This document shows positions 42,935-50,672 of a DNA stretch of 64,000 nt, piece after piece. Position numbers and translations under genes: made by a program. This DNA comes from Micromonospora chaiyaphumensis. Lineage in GTDB: Bacteria; Actinomycetota; Actinomycetes; Mycobacteriales; Micromonosporaceae. The stretch spans positions 434,001-498,000 of the forward strand of contig NZ_FMCS01000003.1 in assembly GCF_900091435.1 (NCBI RefSeq), written 5' to 3'. The stretch's first letter is position 1; every line of letters starts with the position of its first letter. The notes beneath the pieces are model-generated. The model saw nothing but the letters and a program-made list of their open reading frames with translations. It did not search any database and was not told where the DNA came from.

Positions 42935-43843
42935 ATGCGACGGTGGCGGGTACGGGCGGCGGTGGCCGCCCTGGCCGGGGCGGTGACGGCGATGGCGGGG
43001 TGCGGGGCGCCGGCCGGGTTGGACGGCGACCTGACCGACGACTGGCGGCCCGCCGCGGCGGCCGTGCAGTTCACCCCGAAAGTGGGCGACTGCCACGTGA
43101 TCGCCAGCCCGTCGAGTTACCTGACCAGCTACCAGCCGGTCGACTGCACGCGGCAGCACCTGCTGGAGACCTTCTACCTGGGCACCTTCACCGGCGCGGT
43201 AGCCGAACGGGAAACCCCGCCGCCGGTGGGTTCGGCGGTGCTGCGACCGGCGTTCGCCGAATGCGACGCGAAGGCGACCGCGTTCGTCGGTGGCGACTGG
43301 CGGGGCGCCCGCTTGACGGTGCAGGTCGCGCCCCCGTCCCCGGGCGGGTGGCAGGGTGGCAGTCGCTGGTTCCGGTGCGACATTTTCGAGCTGGACACGG
43401 CCGACGGCGGCTCCGCGCGACGGCATCCGGACGACCACCCGGTGCAGCACACCGGCAGCCTGCGGGGCGCGCTGAAGGGCCCCTCACCGCTGGCCCTCGG
43501 GTGCCTGAACGAGGACCGGTACGGCGCCTTCGAGCAGACCGGCTGCGCCCGGCCGCACACGTTCGAGTACGTCGGCTCGTGGACGGCGCCCGACACCCCG
43601 TACGCGGACGCGGGCCGCGACGAGGACGGCGTGCACGCGAAGTGCCGGGCCCTCGTGGCCCGGTACGCGAAGGTCCCGGTGGACGGCGTGCTGCGCTACC
43701 GGACGGGCACCTCGTACCTGGTGCCGGCCGCGGAGGCGTGGGCGCGCGGTGACCGGGGGATCCGCTGCTTCTACTGGTCGGGGGGTCCGAAGGTGACCCA
43801 CTCGATCAAGGGCGGTGGCACCAAGGCGCTACCGGTCCGCTGA
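42935..43843 (+). CDS. Septum formation family lipoprotein
   Basis: 302 residues from the ATG at 42935 with GGGGAGG upstream. The signal peptide ends in a lipobox AMAGC (Cys at about 23), so the protein is lipid-anchored outside the membrane. Two repeats of a Septum_form-like unit are visible: VGDCHVIASPSSYLTSYQPV with CTRQHLLETFYLGTF, and LGCLNEDRYGAFEQTGCARP with HTFEYVGSW, each with paired cysteines. The family is implicated by name in septation, but its role is poorly known. Confidence 0.85.
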   Translation: MRRWRVRAAVAALAGAVTAMAGCGAPAGLDGDLTDDWRPAAAAVQFTPKVGDCHVIASPSSYLTSYQPVDCTRQHLLETFYLGTFTGAVAERETPPPVGSAVLRPAFAECDAKATAFVGGDWRGARLTVQVAPPSPGGWQGGSRWFRCDIFELDTADGGSARRHPDDHPVQHTGSLRGALKGPSPLALGCLNEDRYGAFEQTGCARPHTFEYVGSWTAPDTPYADAGRDEDGVHAKCRALVARYAKVPVDGVLRYRTGTSYLVPAAEAWARGDRGIRCFYWSGGPKVTHSIKGGGTKALPVR

Positions 43844-44138
43844 ACGCGGTGCGCCGGCGGAGGCGGGCGGGGCGATCGGGTGAGCCGGGCTTGTTGCGAG
43901 CCTCGCCAGATCTGCAGGAGAGGTTGCCGAACGCGTTTGCCATCCGTGCGATAGCGGAGGACCCGAGTCTGCGGCCACGACGACCGGCTCGTCGCTGGCG
44001 ATCTCTTCGAAAGCCAGACGCAGCACTCGTAGGAAGTTGGTCTCGCCGGTGCCCTGATCCACGGACGTAACCCTAAGGGCAGATGAGGCTCGGCCGGTCT
44101 CCGAGGGATGCAGCAGCCGGGGTGCGGGCCGGTGGTGG

Positions 44139-44597
44139 TTGGCTTCCCGGGTGGCGTTGGATCGGGAGCTGCTGGCCGCTCGTCGGCCTCGTGATGTAAT
44201 CGATGTTGCGGGGCGGTGGATCGCCGAGGCGTTGGTGGAGCACCGGGTTTGCTGGCTGATGAAGGCTCGGACTGTGCAGCGGCAGGTCGGTGGCATGGTG
44301 CAGCAGGTTGCCTTGCAGGCCGGGTCGTACAACCGCACCGGTGGGCTCATTGCGGTCCCCACCTATGCGGCGGTGCGGGACCCAGCGATGCAGCCGCGGC
44401 CGCTGGCGCATCCGCGCGGGGTCGCCGAGCGCCAGCCACCATGGTCCCGCCGCATCGACGTGCGGCTTCCGGGACGGCCCCGTGATGGCGTCGACATGGA
44501 TCCTGAATCGTGGGGCCTCAATCCCGCGAGCAAGCCTCTGGCCAGGGTTTCCTGCTCGGTGAGCCCTTCGGCGGGCCCGAAGTGGCCTATCAGGTAG
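44139..44597 (+). CDS. Hypothetical protein, possibly decayed
   Basis: 152 residues from a TTG. The first 85 residues read like a folded helical protein (ALDRELLAARRPRDVIDVAG, WIAEALVEHRVCWLMKARTV), while the remainder is Arg/Pro-rich and may be out of frame. A truncated or frameshifted gene is likely. No family is recognised. About 300 bases before it (43844-44138) hold nothing I can support. Confidence 0.35.
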   Translation: MASRVALDRELLAARRPRDVIDVAGRWIAEALVEHRVCWLMKARTVQRQVGGMVQQVALQAGSYNRTGGLIAVPTYAAVRDPAMQPRPLAHPRGVAERQPPWSRRIDVRLPGRPRDGVDMDPESWGLNPASKPLARVSCSVSPSAGPKWPIR

Positions 44598-44681
44598 CTC
44601 AGGGGTTGGGTGGGTGGTGGCGGGTAGCAGCTGGGGCGGTCGCCGCGGTTGCGGCATGGGCTACAGGCGTGTGCGGCCCGT

Positions 44682-45548
44682 CTAGCTGGATTGCAATATC
44701 ACCTCCGTGGGGTCTGCGCTGTTCGGGGTTGTTGCGGTGATGGGCACCGGAGCGACGGCCTCGCATGGAATGTGGGCTCCGAGTGGCCGGCCGAGCCATC
44801 TCGGTGGCAGTCCTGCGTCGATAGCGAGGCGGTCGTCCATCGCCGTCCACACGACCATGTCTAGCAGCCGGAGGTCGGCGATCAGAGGGCACTCGCTTCC
44901 TGGCTGCGCTTCCGCCAGCTCGGGCACAGTCGGCGAAACTTCCGCTCGTAGTTGAGCCAGCGTGCCGGCGTGGTCGCGGAGGTACGCCGCCATCGCTCGC
45001 ACGATCGCGGAGATCCGCTCTTGTCGATCTTGGCCGAACCGCTGAACCTTGAGGCTGAGATCGTCACGCTGGTAGCCGAAGGCCATTCCGACGTAGCCGT
45101 CTAGCACGGGTATGGCCCGGGGTCGGTACAGCGCAGCGAGTTTCGTGATTCTCGGGGCCCATGCCCCGTCGAAACCGAACTGGCACGCGTGGATGACGGC
45201 GTTCAGCTGGACGTGAGTGAGGTGGTGCAGATCCTGGTCTGCTGGAACGCGACTGATTCGGTGGGCGAACTCGCGTCGGCGCGTGAGGTCGAAGTCGGCG
45301 ATCTGCTTGAGTTCGACCCGGCCGTTGAGGGCGTTGGCGAACAACAGCGACCATGTGGAGACTTCGTCGAGTAGTCCCGCCGATCGGGCGCCGATGCCAG
45401 CCAGGTCGTAGACGGCCCATCCACTGTGTCGGGACGTGCAATACGCCAAGATCCTGCTCGCTGCATCTTCGATCGAGACCGGGGGCAGGACGTCTCCGGC
45501 GAAGCCCGCCGTTACGTCGACGGCCACCGCGTTTGTCATGTGCGGCAC
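44682..45548 (-). CDS. DUF6308-like hypothetical protein
   Basis: 288 residues. The pattern WAVYDLAGIGARSAGLLDEV, LFANALNGRVELKQIADF, LAALYRPRAIPVLDGYVGMA and ADLRLLDMVVWTAM fits actinobacterial proteins I associate with DUF6308, though I cannot confirm the number. It is helical and soluble. An alternative ATG three codons downstream is equally good. Function unknown. Confidence 0.7.
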   Translation of the reverse strand: MPHMTNAVAVDVTAGFAGDVLPPVSIEDAASRILAYCTSRHSGWAVYDLAGIGARSAGLLDEVSTWSLLFANALNGRVELKQIADFDLTRRREFAHRISRVPADQDLHHLTHVQLNAVIHACQFGFDGAWAPRITKLAALYRPRAIPVLDGYVGMAFGYQRDDLSLKVQRFGQDRQERISAIVRAMAAYLRDHAGTLAQLRAEVSPTVPELAEAQPGSECPLIADLRLLDMVVWTAMDDRLAIDAGLPPRWLGRPLGAHIPCEAVAPVPITATTPNSADPTEVILQSS

Positions 45549-45845
45549 CGTACCGGCCAGGGCAGCGGTTAGTCAGCCGCTGCCTAGCCATATGCTTCAG
45601 TACGTCATGGCATCGCCGCGCCCTCGACCAGGCGGCGGGCGGGTGACGTGGGTATTCGGCCCGCCGCGGTCGCGATCCTGAAAAACCCCGGCCCGTCGGG
45701 CAGCCGGGAGCCCATTGCGGCCGATGTTTCGTTGGGAGTTCCACTGACAGGACAATCATCAGCCCGGTAACCAGTTCCGCAACCAAGATCAAAGATTGAC
45801 GGAAAGGGTCACCTACTCCCTAGGCGGAGGGCGACGAGGGGATGC

Positions 45846-46202
45846 TCATCCTCGGAAGAGTCTCCGTAGCCACGCCCCACGTGGCCGCGGCGCCGGGGGT
45901 GTGACCTCCAGAATCTCGCCGTCGAAGTACTCACGGACCTCTACTTGATACCCGTGTGCAGCCAGCGTCTCAGCGTGCCGGCGCATCTTTTGAGGCTGTA
46001 CGCGGAACGGGTCAACGTGGAAACCGCCCACGTGATGGGGGCCGCCACTTTTCCCGACTTCGACCTGGAAGCCGCCTTCGTAGTGTTCCTGTTCGCGGCT
46101 GGGGTCGTGCTCTCGGCCGCCGTGCTGTCGGAGCAGACTGCGGATTCGTTCCGCCTCTCGTTCGGCGTCCCGCTGCCGGTGCTGGTCAGCCGCGTCGCTC
46201 AT
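45846..46202 (-). CDS. Hypothetical small protein
   Basis: 118 residues from the ATG at 46202 (a second ATG at 46211 is in frame). A charged helix (HRQRDAEREAERIRSLLRQH) is followed by GGFQVEVGKSGG, PHHVGGFHVDPFRV and a strand-rich end (YQVEVREYFDGEILEV). The middle looks like a small beta domain. No family. About 300 bases to its right (45549-45845, downstream) show no gene. Confidence 0.6.
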   Translation of the reverse strand: MSDAADQHRQRDAEREAERIRSLLRQHGGREHDPSREQEHYEGGFQVEVGKSGGPHHVGGFHVDPFRVQPQKMRRHAETLAAHGYQVEVREYFDGEILEVTPPAPRPRGAWLRRLFRG

Positions 46203-46546
46203 GGCGGTCACAGTAGCTGAGCGGTGGCACCCGGTGCATCGCGGATGTCGATCCTCCAGCGGTCGCTGTCAACAGCGGCCGAGCACCAGCCCGGCTTCAG
46301 CGCGGCCCGGACTACGGTTCAGGGTGCCGTCGTGGTGACGTCGGTGTGGATTCCCCGAGCTGAGACCTGAATCCCAACTGCGAACACCTGAGCGGGTTTC
46401 CCAAACGATGACCTCTTCGGCGAGGCCGAAGCCTTAGGCCCCTGACTCCGCCTTACGGGCCGACGGCGTCCGCTCATGCCGAGTTGAGTGCGCCATGCGG
46501 ATGAGCCAGTTGGGGTGGCAGCGCCAGTGGAGGCGACGGGCGTTAA

Positions 46547-46570
46547 GGCGCCGGGCGGGCGCCCGGCGCC
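46547..46570. terminator. Perfect 10-bp hairpin upstream of ridA
   Basis: GGCGCCGGGC (46547-46556) and GCCCGGCGCC (46561-46570) pair exactly over a four-base loop. It lies 27 bases before the ridA-type GTG, so it may be in its leader or insulate it. The surrounding stretch 46203-46546 holds no gene I can support. Confidence 0.4.
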
Positions 46571-46597
46571 GTCGCTGCTCTGCAATGCTCTTGTACC

Positions 46598-47029
46598 GTG
46601 CCTTCTTTTCGCCGCTTGGTGACTTCAGGATCACCGCTGGAACCGGAGATCGGCTTCTCACGCGCCGTGCGGATAGGGCCGTACGTGTCCGTGGCCGGCA
46701 CCGCGCCGATCGCGGACGACGGTGCCACAGCCGGTCCGGGAGATGTGTACGCGCAATCCGTGCGTTGCCTGGACATCGCCGAGCAAGCACTGCGCGAGGC
46801 CGGCGCAACGCTGGCAGACGTCATCAGAACCAGGGTCATGCTCGTTGACATCGCCCGTTGGCGAGAGGCGGCGCGCGCACATGGCGAACGGTTCTCTCAG
46901 GTACGACCGGCGTGCACCTTCGTAGAAGTATCGCGTTTCATCGATCCGGAGTGGTTGGTGGAGTTCGAGGTCGACGCCATCGTGGCAACAACCGACCCGA
47001 GAGACGCCGTTACCCACGAAAGACCGTGA
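46598..47029 (+). CDS. RidA family protein (YjgF/YER057c/UK114)
   Basis: 143 residues, GTG start. The family order is complete: GFSRAVRIGPYVSVAGTAPI, VYAQSVRCLDIAEQALREAG, LADVIRTRVMLVDIARW and RPACTFVEVSRFIDPEWLVE with the conserved Arg before PA and terminal Glu. RidA proteins form trimers and hydrolyse reactive enamine/imine intermediates from PLP enzymes. This one stands alone, so a housekeeping or detoxifying role is likely. The exact subgroup is not clear. Confidence 0.88.
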   Translation: MPSFRRLVTSGSPLEPEIGFSRAVRIGPYVSVAGTAPIADDGATAGPGDVYAQSVRCLDIAEQALREAGATLADVIRTRVMLVDIARWREAARAHGERFSQVRPACTFVEVSRFIDPEWLVEFEVDAIVATTDPRDAVTHERP

Positions 47030-47136
47030 GCCGGTCGTGCGGATTCGTGTCTCGAATCGCGTCGCGCCAGCATCCTGATTTGCCGCTGAGTGTGCGCGGA
47101 TCTGCCGAAAAGCGTACATTCAAGCCGAAAGCAGGA

Positions 47137-47562
47137 TCAGATCTTGATCCTGCCATCGAGCCACCACTCTAGATAGGTGGCCAGGCTCGGGGCGACCATC
47201 GTTCGGCTGTCCGTTTCATGATCCCAGACGAACACGTCGGCCGGACGGTCACGCATGACGAAGGCGAACTGATCGCCGTTGCCGGCGTCCGCGAAGAACA
47301 ACAAGGGTTCGAACGGCATGTAAAGCTGGGCGAACGTGGCGTCGGTGCGAAACTCCACGTTGTCGGTTTTGATCCGTTCTACGGGCCAGACGAGATCAAG
47401 GCCGTACTCGCCCTTGACACCGTCGCTCTCCCGGAGGAGCTCGGCAAGGTCGCGAGGCAGGGCTTGGCCCAGTGCGGCCTCGCAGGCGCGAATCGCCGCC
47501 TCCGAAGTCCCGGTATGGAAGGTGGCATCAGCCGTCCATCCCAGGATTTTCTCTCGCCACAT
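47137..47562 (-). CDS. SMI1/KNR4 (SUKH) family protein
   Basis: 141 residues from the ATG at 47562 (47574 also in frame). Signature segments are present: IRACEAALGQALPRDLAELL, RESDGVKGEYGLDLVWPVER, LLFFADAGNGDQFAFVMR and VFVWDHETDSRTMVAPSLAT. SUKH proteins are a well-known group of immunity proteins for polymorphic toxins. No toxin gene lies next to it here, so it is an orphan or belongs to a lost cluster. It ends close to the tRNA-Val att site. Confidence 0.85.
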   Translation of the reverse strand: MWREKILGWTADATFHTGTSEAAIRACEAALGQALPRDLAELLRESDGVKGEYGLDLVWPVERIKTDNVEFRTDATFAQLYMPFEPLLFFADAGNGDQFAFVMRDRPADVFVWDHETDSRTMVAPSLATYLEWWLDGRIKI

Positions 47563-47980
47563 GATCGTCAGCATCTCAGATCGCCCAGCGCCCCTGTGGA
47601 AACGAACGCGGAGCGGCCTCGGAACGCACTGTCATGCCGCTGATAAGGCGCGGCATACCTGAGCATGTCGGGTTGACAACCGGGCCGTGGCAGTGGATCG
47701 GGAGCAACTGAGCCCAACGGTCGCTGACCTGGCGTCGGCGTCAGCAAGGACGGCTCGGGCAAGCGGCCACGGTGTCTGACGAACGACGTGCAGGACGGTC
47801 CGACGCAGCCTGGACGCTGCAGCCCGGTCGCGAGCCCCTGATCGGGGGAGCAGGTTGGGAGCAGCAGGGTGCACTGAACGGCCCTGAACCGCACGGAACG
47901 GCAGCTGATCGCACCCAGCTGCACCCACCCCTGCCTGCGGCTTCTCGTTTTCGCAGGTCAGAGTCGGTGCGGCGTCCTGC

Positions 47981-48025
47981 TTCACACCGAAGAGGTCACT
48001 GGTTCGATTCCAGTATCGCCAACCA
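47981..48025 (+). repeat. Att site: 3' half of tRNA-Val(CAC)
   Basis: TTCACAC (47981-47987) is a Val(CAC) anticodon loop, followed by stem CGAAG, variable AGGTC, a perfect T-arm ACTGG-TTCGATT-CCAGT (47998-48014), acceptor strand ATCGCCA, discriminator A and encoded CCA to 48025. The 5' half of a tRNA is absent: the sequence before the loop does not pair with CGAAG. This is what site-specific integration into a tRNA gene leaves at the distal end of an element. Confidence 0.75.
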
Positions 48026-48033
48026 TGGATATA

Positions 48034-48090
48034 TGGGGCAGGAAGCCGGTCACCGGAATCGCCGGTAACGGGCTTCGCCGCTGTTGCCCC
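48034..48090. terminator. Long imperfect hairpin after tRNA fragment
   Basis: GAAGCCGGTCACCGG and CCGGTAACGGGCTTC form a stem (13 of 15 matched) with a five-base loop, enclosed by GGGGCA and TGCCCC. It is a probable factor-independent terminator carried with the tRNA end. Confidence 0.5.
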
Positions 48091-48179
48091 TTAGATTGTG
48101 AGCAGATGGGAGCAGGGTGCTCCCGCCCTTGGTTGGCCTGGCATTCCTATGGCCCTGGGGGTTTGCCGGCGTGCCCTGG

Positions 48180-48406
48180 CTCTGTTGCGGGTTGCGGGGT
48201 GGCCCGGCGGGCCGAGCCCCACGCAGCCGGGCGACCTCGGCGGGAGCCAGCGGGTTGGGTCGGGTGCGCAGCAGGCCCCGCGTGTCCAGGTCGAAGAAGC
48301 TCAGCCTCTTGTCCTCGATGCGGATGCCGACGCGTTGCCCGCCGAGGATCTCGGCGGCCAACTCACTCACTGTGCGGATCGATCCGGTCAGGGGGATCGC
48401 GGTAGA
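48180..48406 (-). pseudogene. Transposase/integrase C-terminal fragment
   Basis: The minus strand reads SELAAEILGGQRVGIRIEDK, RLSFFDLDTRGLLRTRPNPL, then VARLRGARPAGPP. The IRIE...LLRTxPNPL...RLRGARPAGPP ending is typical of IS481-like/rve transposases in actinomycetes. No upstream catalytic part is in frame. It adjoins the tRNA-Val att scar. Confidence 0.4.
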
Positions 48407-48446
48407 TGACGTGGCTGTCCATTAGTGGGGCCATGAGGTCAGTCGT

Positions 48447-48881
48447 TCAGCCGCCCGGGCAGCGGGTGTCACCGCCGCTGTGTTCCACGCAGTGCCCCGG
48501 CGGGCCGGGCGTCGTCACGGCCGGCGCCGGATCGAGGTCCCGGCCGGCGAGCATGGCGACCGGTACGGCGGGCACGGCGATCACGACAGTCAGCACCAGG
48601 AAAACGACCGCCGTGCGTACCAGCCGCAGTTGGTACGCCACGAGCGCGATGAGGACCGGCCCGGCGGTCGCCACCAACGCGGCGACCAGCAGCGCCACGC
48701 TCGCCCGGCGTCTGAGGTCCTCGAACTCGCCGGGCTGATCGCCGTAGCTGACGCTCCACTGCTCCAGGCCGATGCCCACCCACCACACGGCCGCCGCGAT
48801 CAGCCCGCAGACCCAGAGCAGGAACAGGAATCCCACGATCGGGCCACCCCGCCGACCTGTGCCGACCGCTTCAGACGTCAT
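48447..48881 (-). CDS. Hypothetical membrane protein
   Basis: 144 residues. Three transmembrane helices are likely: 15-38 (VGFLFLLWVCGLIAAAVWWV), 62-83 (ALLVAALVATAGPVLIALVA) and 89-110 (RTAVVFLVLTVVIAVPAVPV). A Cys near the C-terminus (GHCVEHSGGDTRCPGG) could form a disulphide outside. No family is certain. It is the first chromosomal-looking gene right of the att scar. Confidence 0.65.
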   Translation of the reverse strand: MTSEAVGTGRRGGPIVGFLFLLWVCGLIAAAVWWVGIGLEQWSVSYGDQPGEFEDLRRRASVALLVAALVATAGPVLIALVAYQLRLVRTAVVFLVLTVVIAVPAVPVAMLAGRDLDPAPAVTTPGPPGHCVEHSGGDTRCPGG

Positions 48882-49216
48882 GTGGTCAGCGTGGACGGCC
48901 TAACCCCGGCCGAGCATGAGTCGGCGTACTCAGGTTCGCTCGGATCCCGGCCACTGACCCGATCTTCACCACCACCTGCCCCCACTCTTCCGGACGGGTA
49001 GCCCGGTCGCAACGTTGGTGCTGGTCGCTCACTTCACGGCGCTCGAAGCGCGGGCCGAAGCTCAGTACCTCAGCTCCGGCATCGCGAAGCTGGAGCATCA
49101 CGCCAGCTTGGCCGGACGACTCGTGTCCCGCTGGTTCTAGTTAAATCCATTGGCCGGGCCCGGTCTCCGAAGCTGGGCTCGGCCATGGCCCCGGCACTCG
49201 ACCTAAGGAGGCTCTC
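48882..49216. other. No gene seen
   Basis: About 330 bases. It must carry divergent promoters for the membrane protein and the gene at 49217. No coding signal. Confidence 0.4.
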
Positions 49217-49744
49217 GTGGACGACTCCGACGGCGGTCCCAACTCCCTAGCCGAAGGCACGGCGCTGGCCTTGCGAGCACACTTGCTTGCCACGGCTCGC
49301 CCGGAGCTCCTGGTAGCCGCAGACGTGAAGCGAAACGGCGGTCCGGATCTGGTGTGCTGGCAGTGGCAGCCCGGCAAAGTCTGGGTCTGGCAGCTCCGCT
49401 ACCTGCACGACCCTGGAACACCGCAGCACTGGCCCCCCGCCGCTGTGCTCGCCGCAGTTGCCGCCGACCCGCTGTCGGCCGGCCTCGACGTCGTTCCCGG
49501 ACCGTCGATGCGCACATTAGGGCTGCTCGCGGAGCAAGAAGCCAGCAACATGGCCGAGCCGGAAGAAACCGTGGCGGTCCGCGACGGCCCGATTCCAGGC
49601 CTTCAGCTTTACTGCACTGCCTATCAGGAGGCTGGGGGCCCGGACTTCACCCGCCGGGAAGCCTCGATGCGGGCCGCGAAGTACGGCGCCTCCCGGTGTA
49701 ACCGCGTGGTGGCGGCTGCACGGGCAACTTCACTGCCGACATAA
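49217..49744 (+). CDS. Hypothetical protein
   Basis: 175 residues, GTG start with AAGGAGG six bases upstream. Three tryptophans cluster in GPDLVCWQWQPGKVWVWQL. The C-terminal half has EETVAVRDGPIPGLQLYCTA and a basic helix (REASMRAAKYGASRCNRVVA). Soluble, no known family. The 3' end overlaps the antisense tail of the fragment at 49797-50060. Confidence 0.6.
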   Translation: MDDSDGGPNSLAEGTALALRAHLLATARPELLVAADVKRNGGPDLVCWQWQPGKVWVWQLRYLHDPGTPQHWPPAAVLAAVAADPLSAGLDVVPGPSMRTLGLLAEQEASNMAEPEETVAVRDGPIPGLQLYCTAYQEAGGPDFTRREASMRAAKYGASRCNRVVAAARATSLPT

Positions 49745-49796
49745 CACCCACAATCGCCGCCGGCTTCAGGGATGAACCCGGCGGCCGACAGAAATG

Positions 49797-50060
49797 GGTT
49801 GCCTGAACCCCGTGGTCGTAGCCCTTGTGGAGCGGGTACTCCACTTCCTCGGGAAGGCGACCTTGCGTCCGGTCCTGCCTCACCCACCCGCCGATGTCGT
49901 CGCTCAACTGCTCCAACTCCGCCTCAGACAACGCCCGATCCAGCTTCGGCCAGCCGAAACGACGAGCGATCTCGGCGTCGACGTAGGCGGTGGCATCCCC
50001 CCGACCGTCGGCGGGCAGGATGGTGCTGTACGCCGAGCGTTCCGCGGCGGCTGGGAAGGC
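49797..50060 (-). pseudogene. Conserved-looking protein fragment after prfH
   Basis: Directly after the prfH stop the minus strand is open and reads SAYSTILPADGRGDATAYVD, AEIARRFGWPKLDRALSEAE and LEQLSDDIGGWVRQDRTQGR, with good coding character, then EEVEYPLHKGYDHGVQATHF. There is no ATG, GTG or early TTG before this segment, so the N-terminus is lost. The parent family is not recognised. Confidence 0.45.
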
Positions 50061-50063
50061 CGG

Positions 50064-50672
50064 TCAGGGGCGTTCGATGCGCACGGGATCGCCCCGCACC
50101 AGCTCGTCGTGGACGTGCCATCGGGCGGCCACGACCGCCCGCCCGGCCGCCTCGTCACCGGCCGCGAGCCGCTGCCGCAGCAGCCGCAGCGCGATGCCCC
50201 GGTTGAGGCTGAACTGCCGCTCGGTGTCGACCACCACGACGGTGCCGGTCGGGCGGTGGGTGGCCCGCACGGCGGTGCTGGCCTTGTTGCGGTGCTGGCC
50301 GCCCGGCCCGCCGGTGCGTACGGCGACCACCTCCACGTCCGCCTCGGTGAATGGGGTGATCGGGGCGTCGACCTCGCACCGCCGGGCGGCGACGTACCAG
50401 TTCTTCCGGCCATGGCCGGCCCGGTAGGGGCTGGGCGCCTGCCAGCACAACGTTCCGGTCCAGCCGGCGGCGAACGCCTCCGCACCCGCGCCGGTGAGCC
50501 GGATCAGGACCGACCGGTAGGTGCCGGGCCGGTCGCCGGCGACGCTTTCCAGCCGTACTACGCCCACATCGTGCCGGGCGGCGTCGGCGTCCAGCCGGCG
50601 CAGCAGCCGGGCCAGCGCCCACGCGCACTCCTGCGGGCCCCGGCCGGCCGACAGCAGCAGGTGCGGGCTCAC
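50064..50672 (-). CDS. prfH: Peptide chain release factor H-like protein
   Basis: 202 residues from a GTG at 50672 that overlaps the rtcB stop by GTGA. It has the class-I release-factor catalytic core with GGPGGQHRNK (121-130, GGQ 124-126), then RATHRPTGTVVVVDTERQFS, but no stop-codon-reading domain; the N-terminal 100 residues (LLLSAGRGPQECAWALARLL) are those of PrfH. PrfH is known to release peptidyl-tRNA from ribosomes cleaved in the decoding centre, while the partner RtcB rejoins the 16S rRNA. Confidence 0.9.
   Translation of the reverse strand: MSPHLLLSAGRGPQECAWALARLLRRLDADAARHDVGVVRLESVAGDRPGTYRSVLIRLTGAGAEAFAAGWTGTLCWQAPSPYRAGHGRKNWYVAARRCEVDAPITPFTEADVEVVAVRTGGPGGQHRNKASTAVRATHRPTGTVVVVDTERQFSLNRGIALRLLRQRLAAGDEAAGRAVVAARWHVHDELVRGDPVRIERP

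Larger units (their letters stand above)
47848..48124. repeat. Direct repeats flanking the tRNA-Val fragment
   Basis: GAGCAGGTTGGGAGCA with GCAGGGTGC (from 47848) and GAGCAGATGGGAGCA with GGGTGC (48100-48120) are near-identical and lie about 130 and 75 bases on either side of the tRNA fragment. The second also forms GGGAGCA-GGG-TGCTCCC (48108-48124). They look like arm-type integrase sites. Confidence 0.5.

Noticed and set aside
44073..44657. 194-codon minus-strand frame
   Set aside because: Low-complexity Arg/Pro/His composition; the plus-strand frame at 44139 looks more like protein, though weak.
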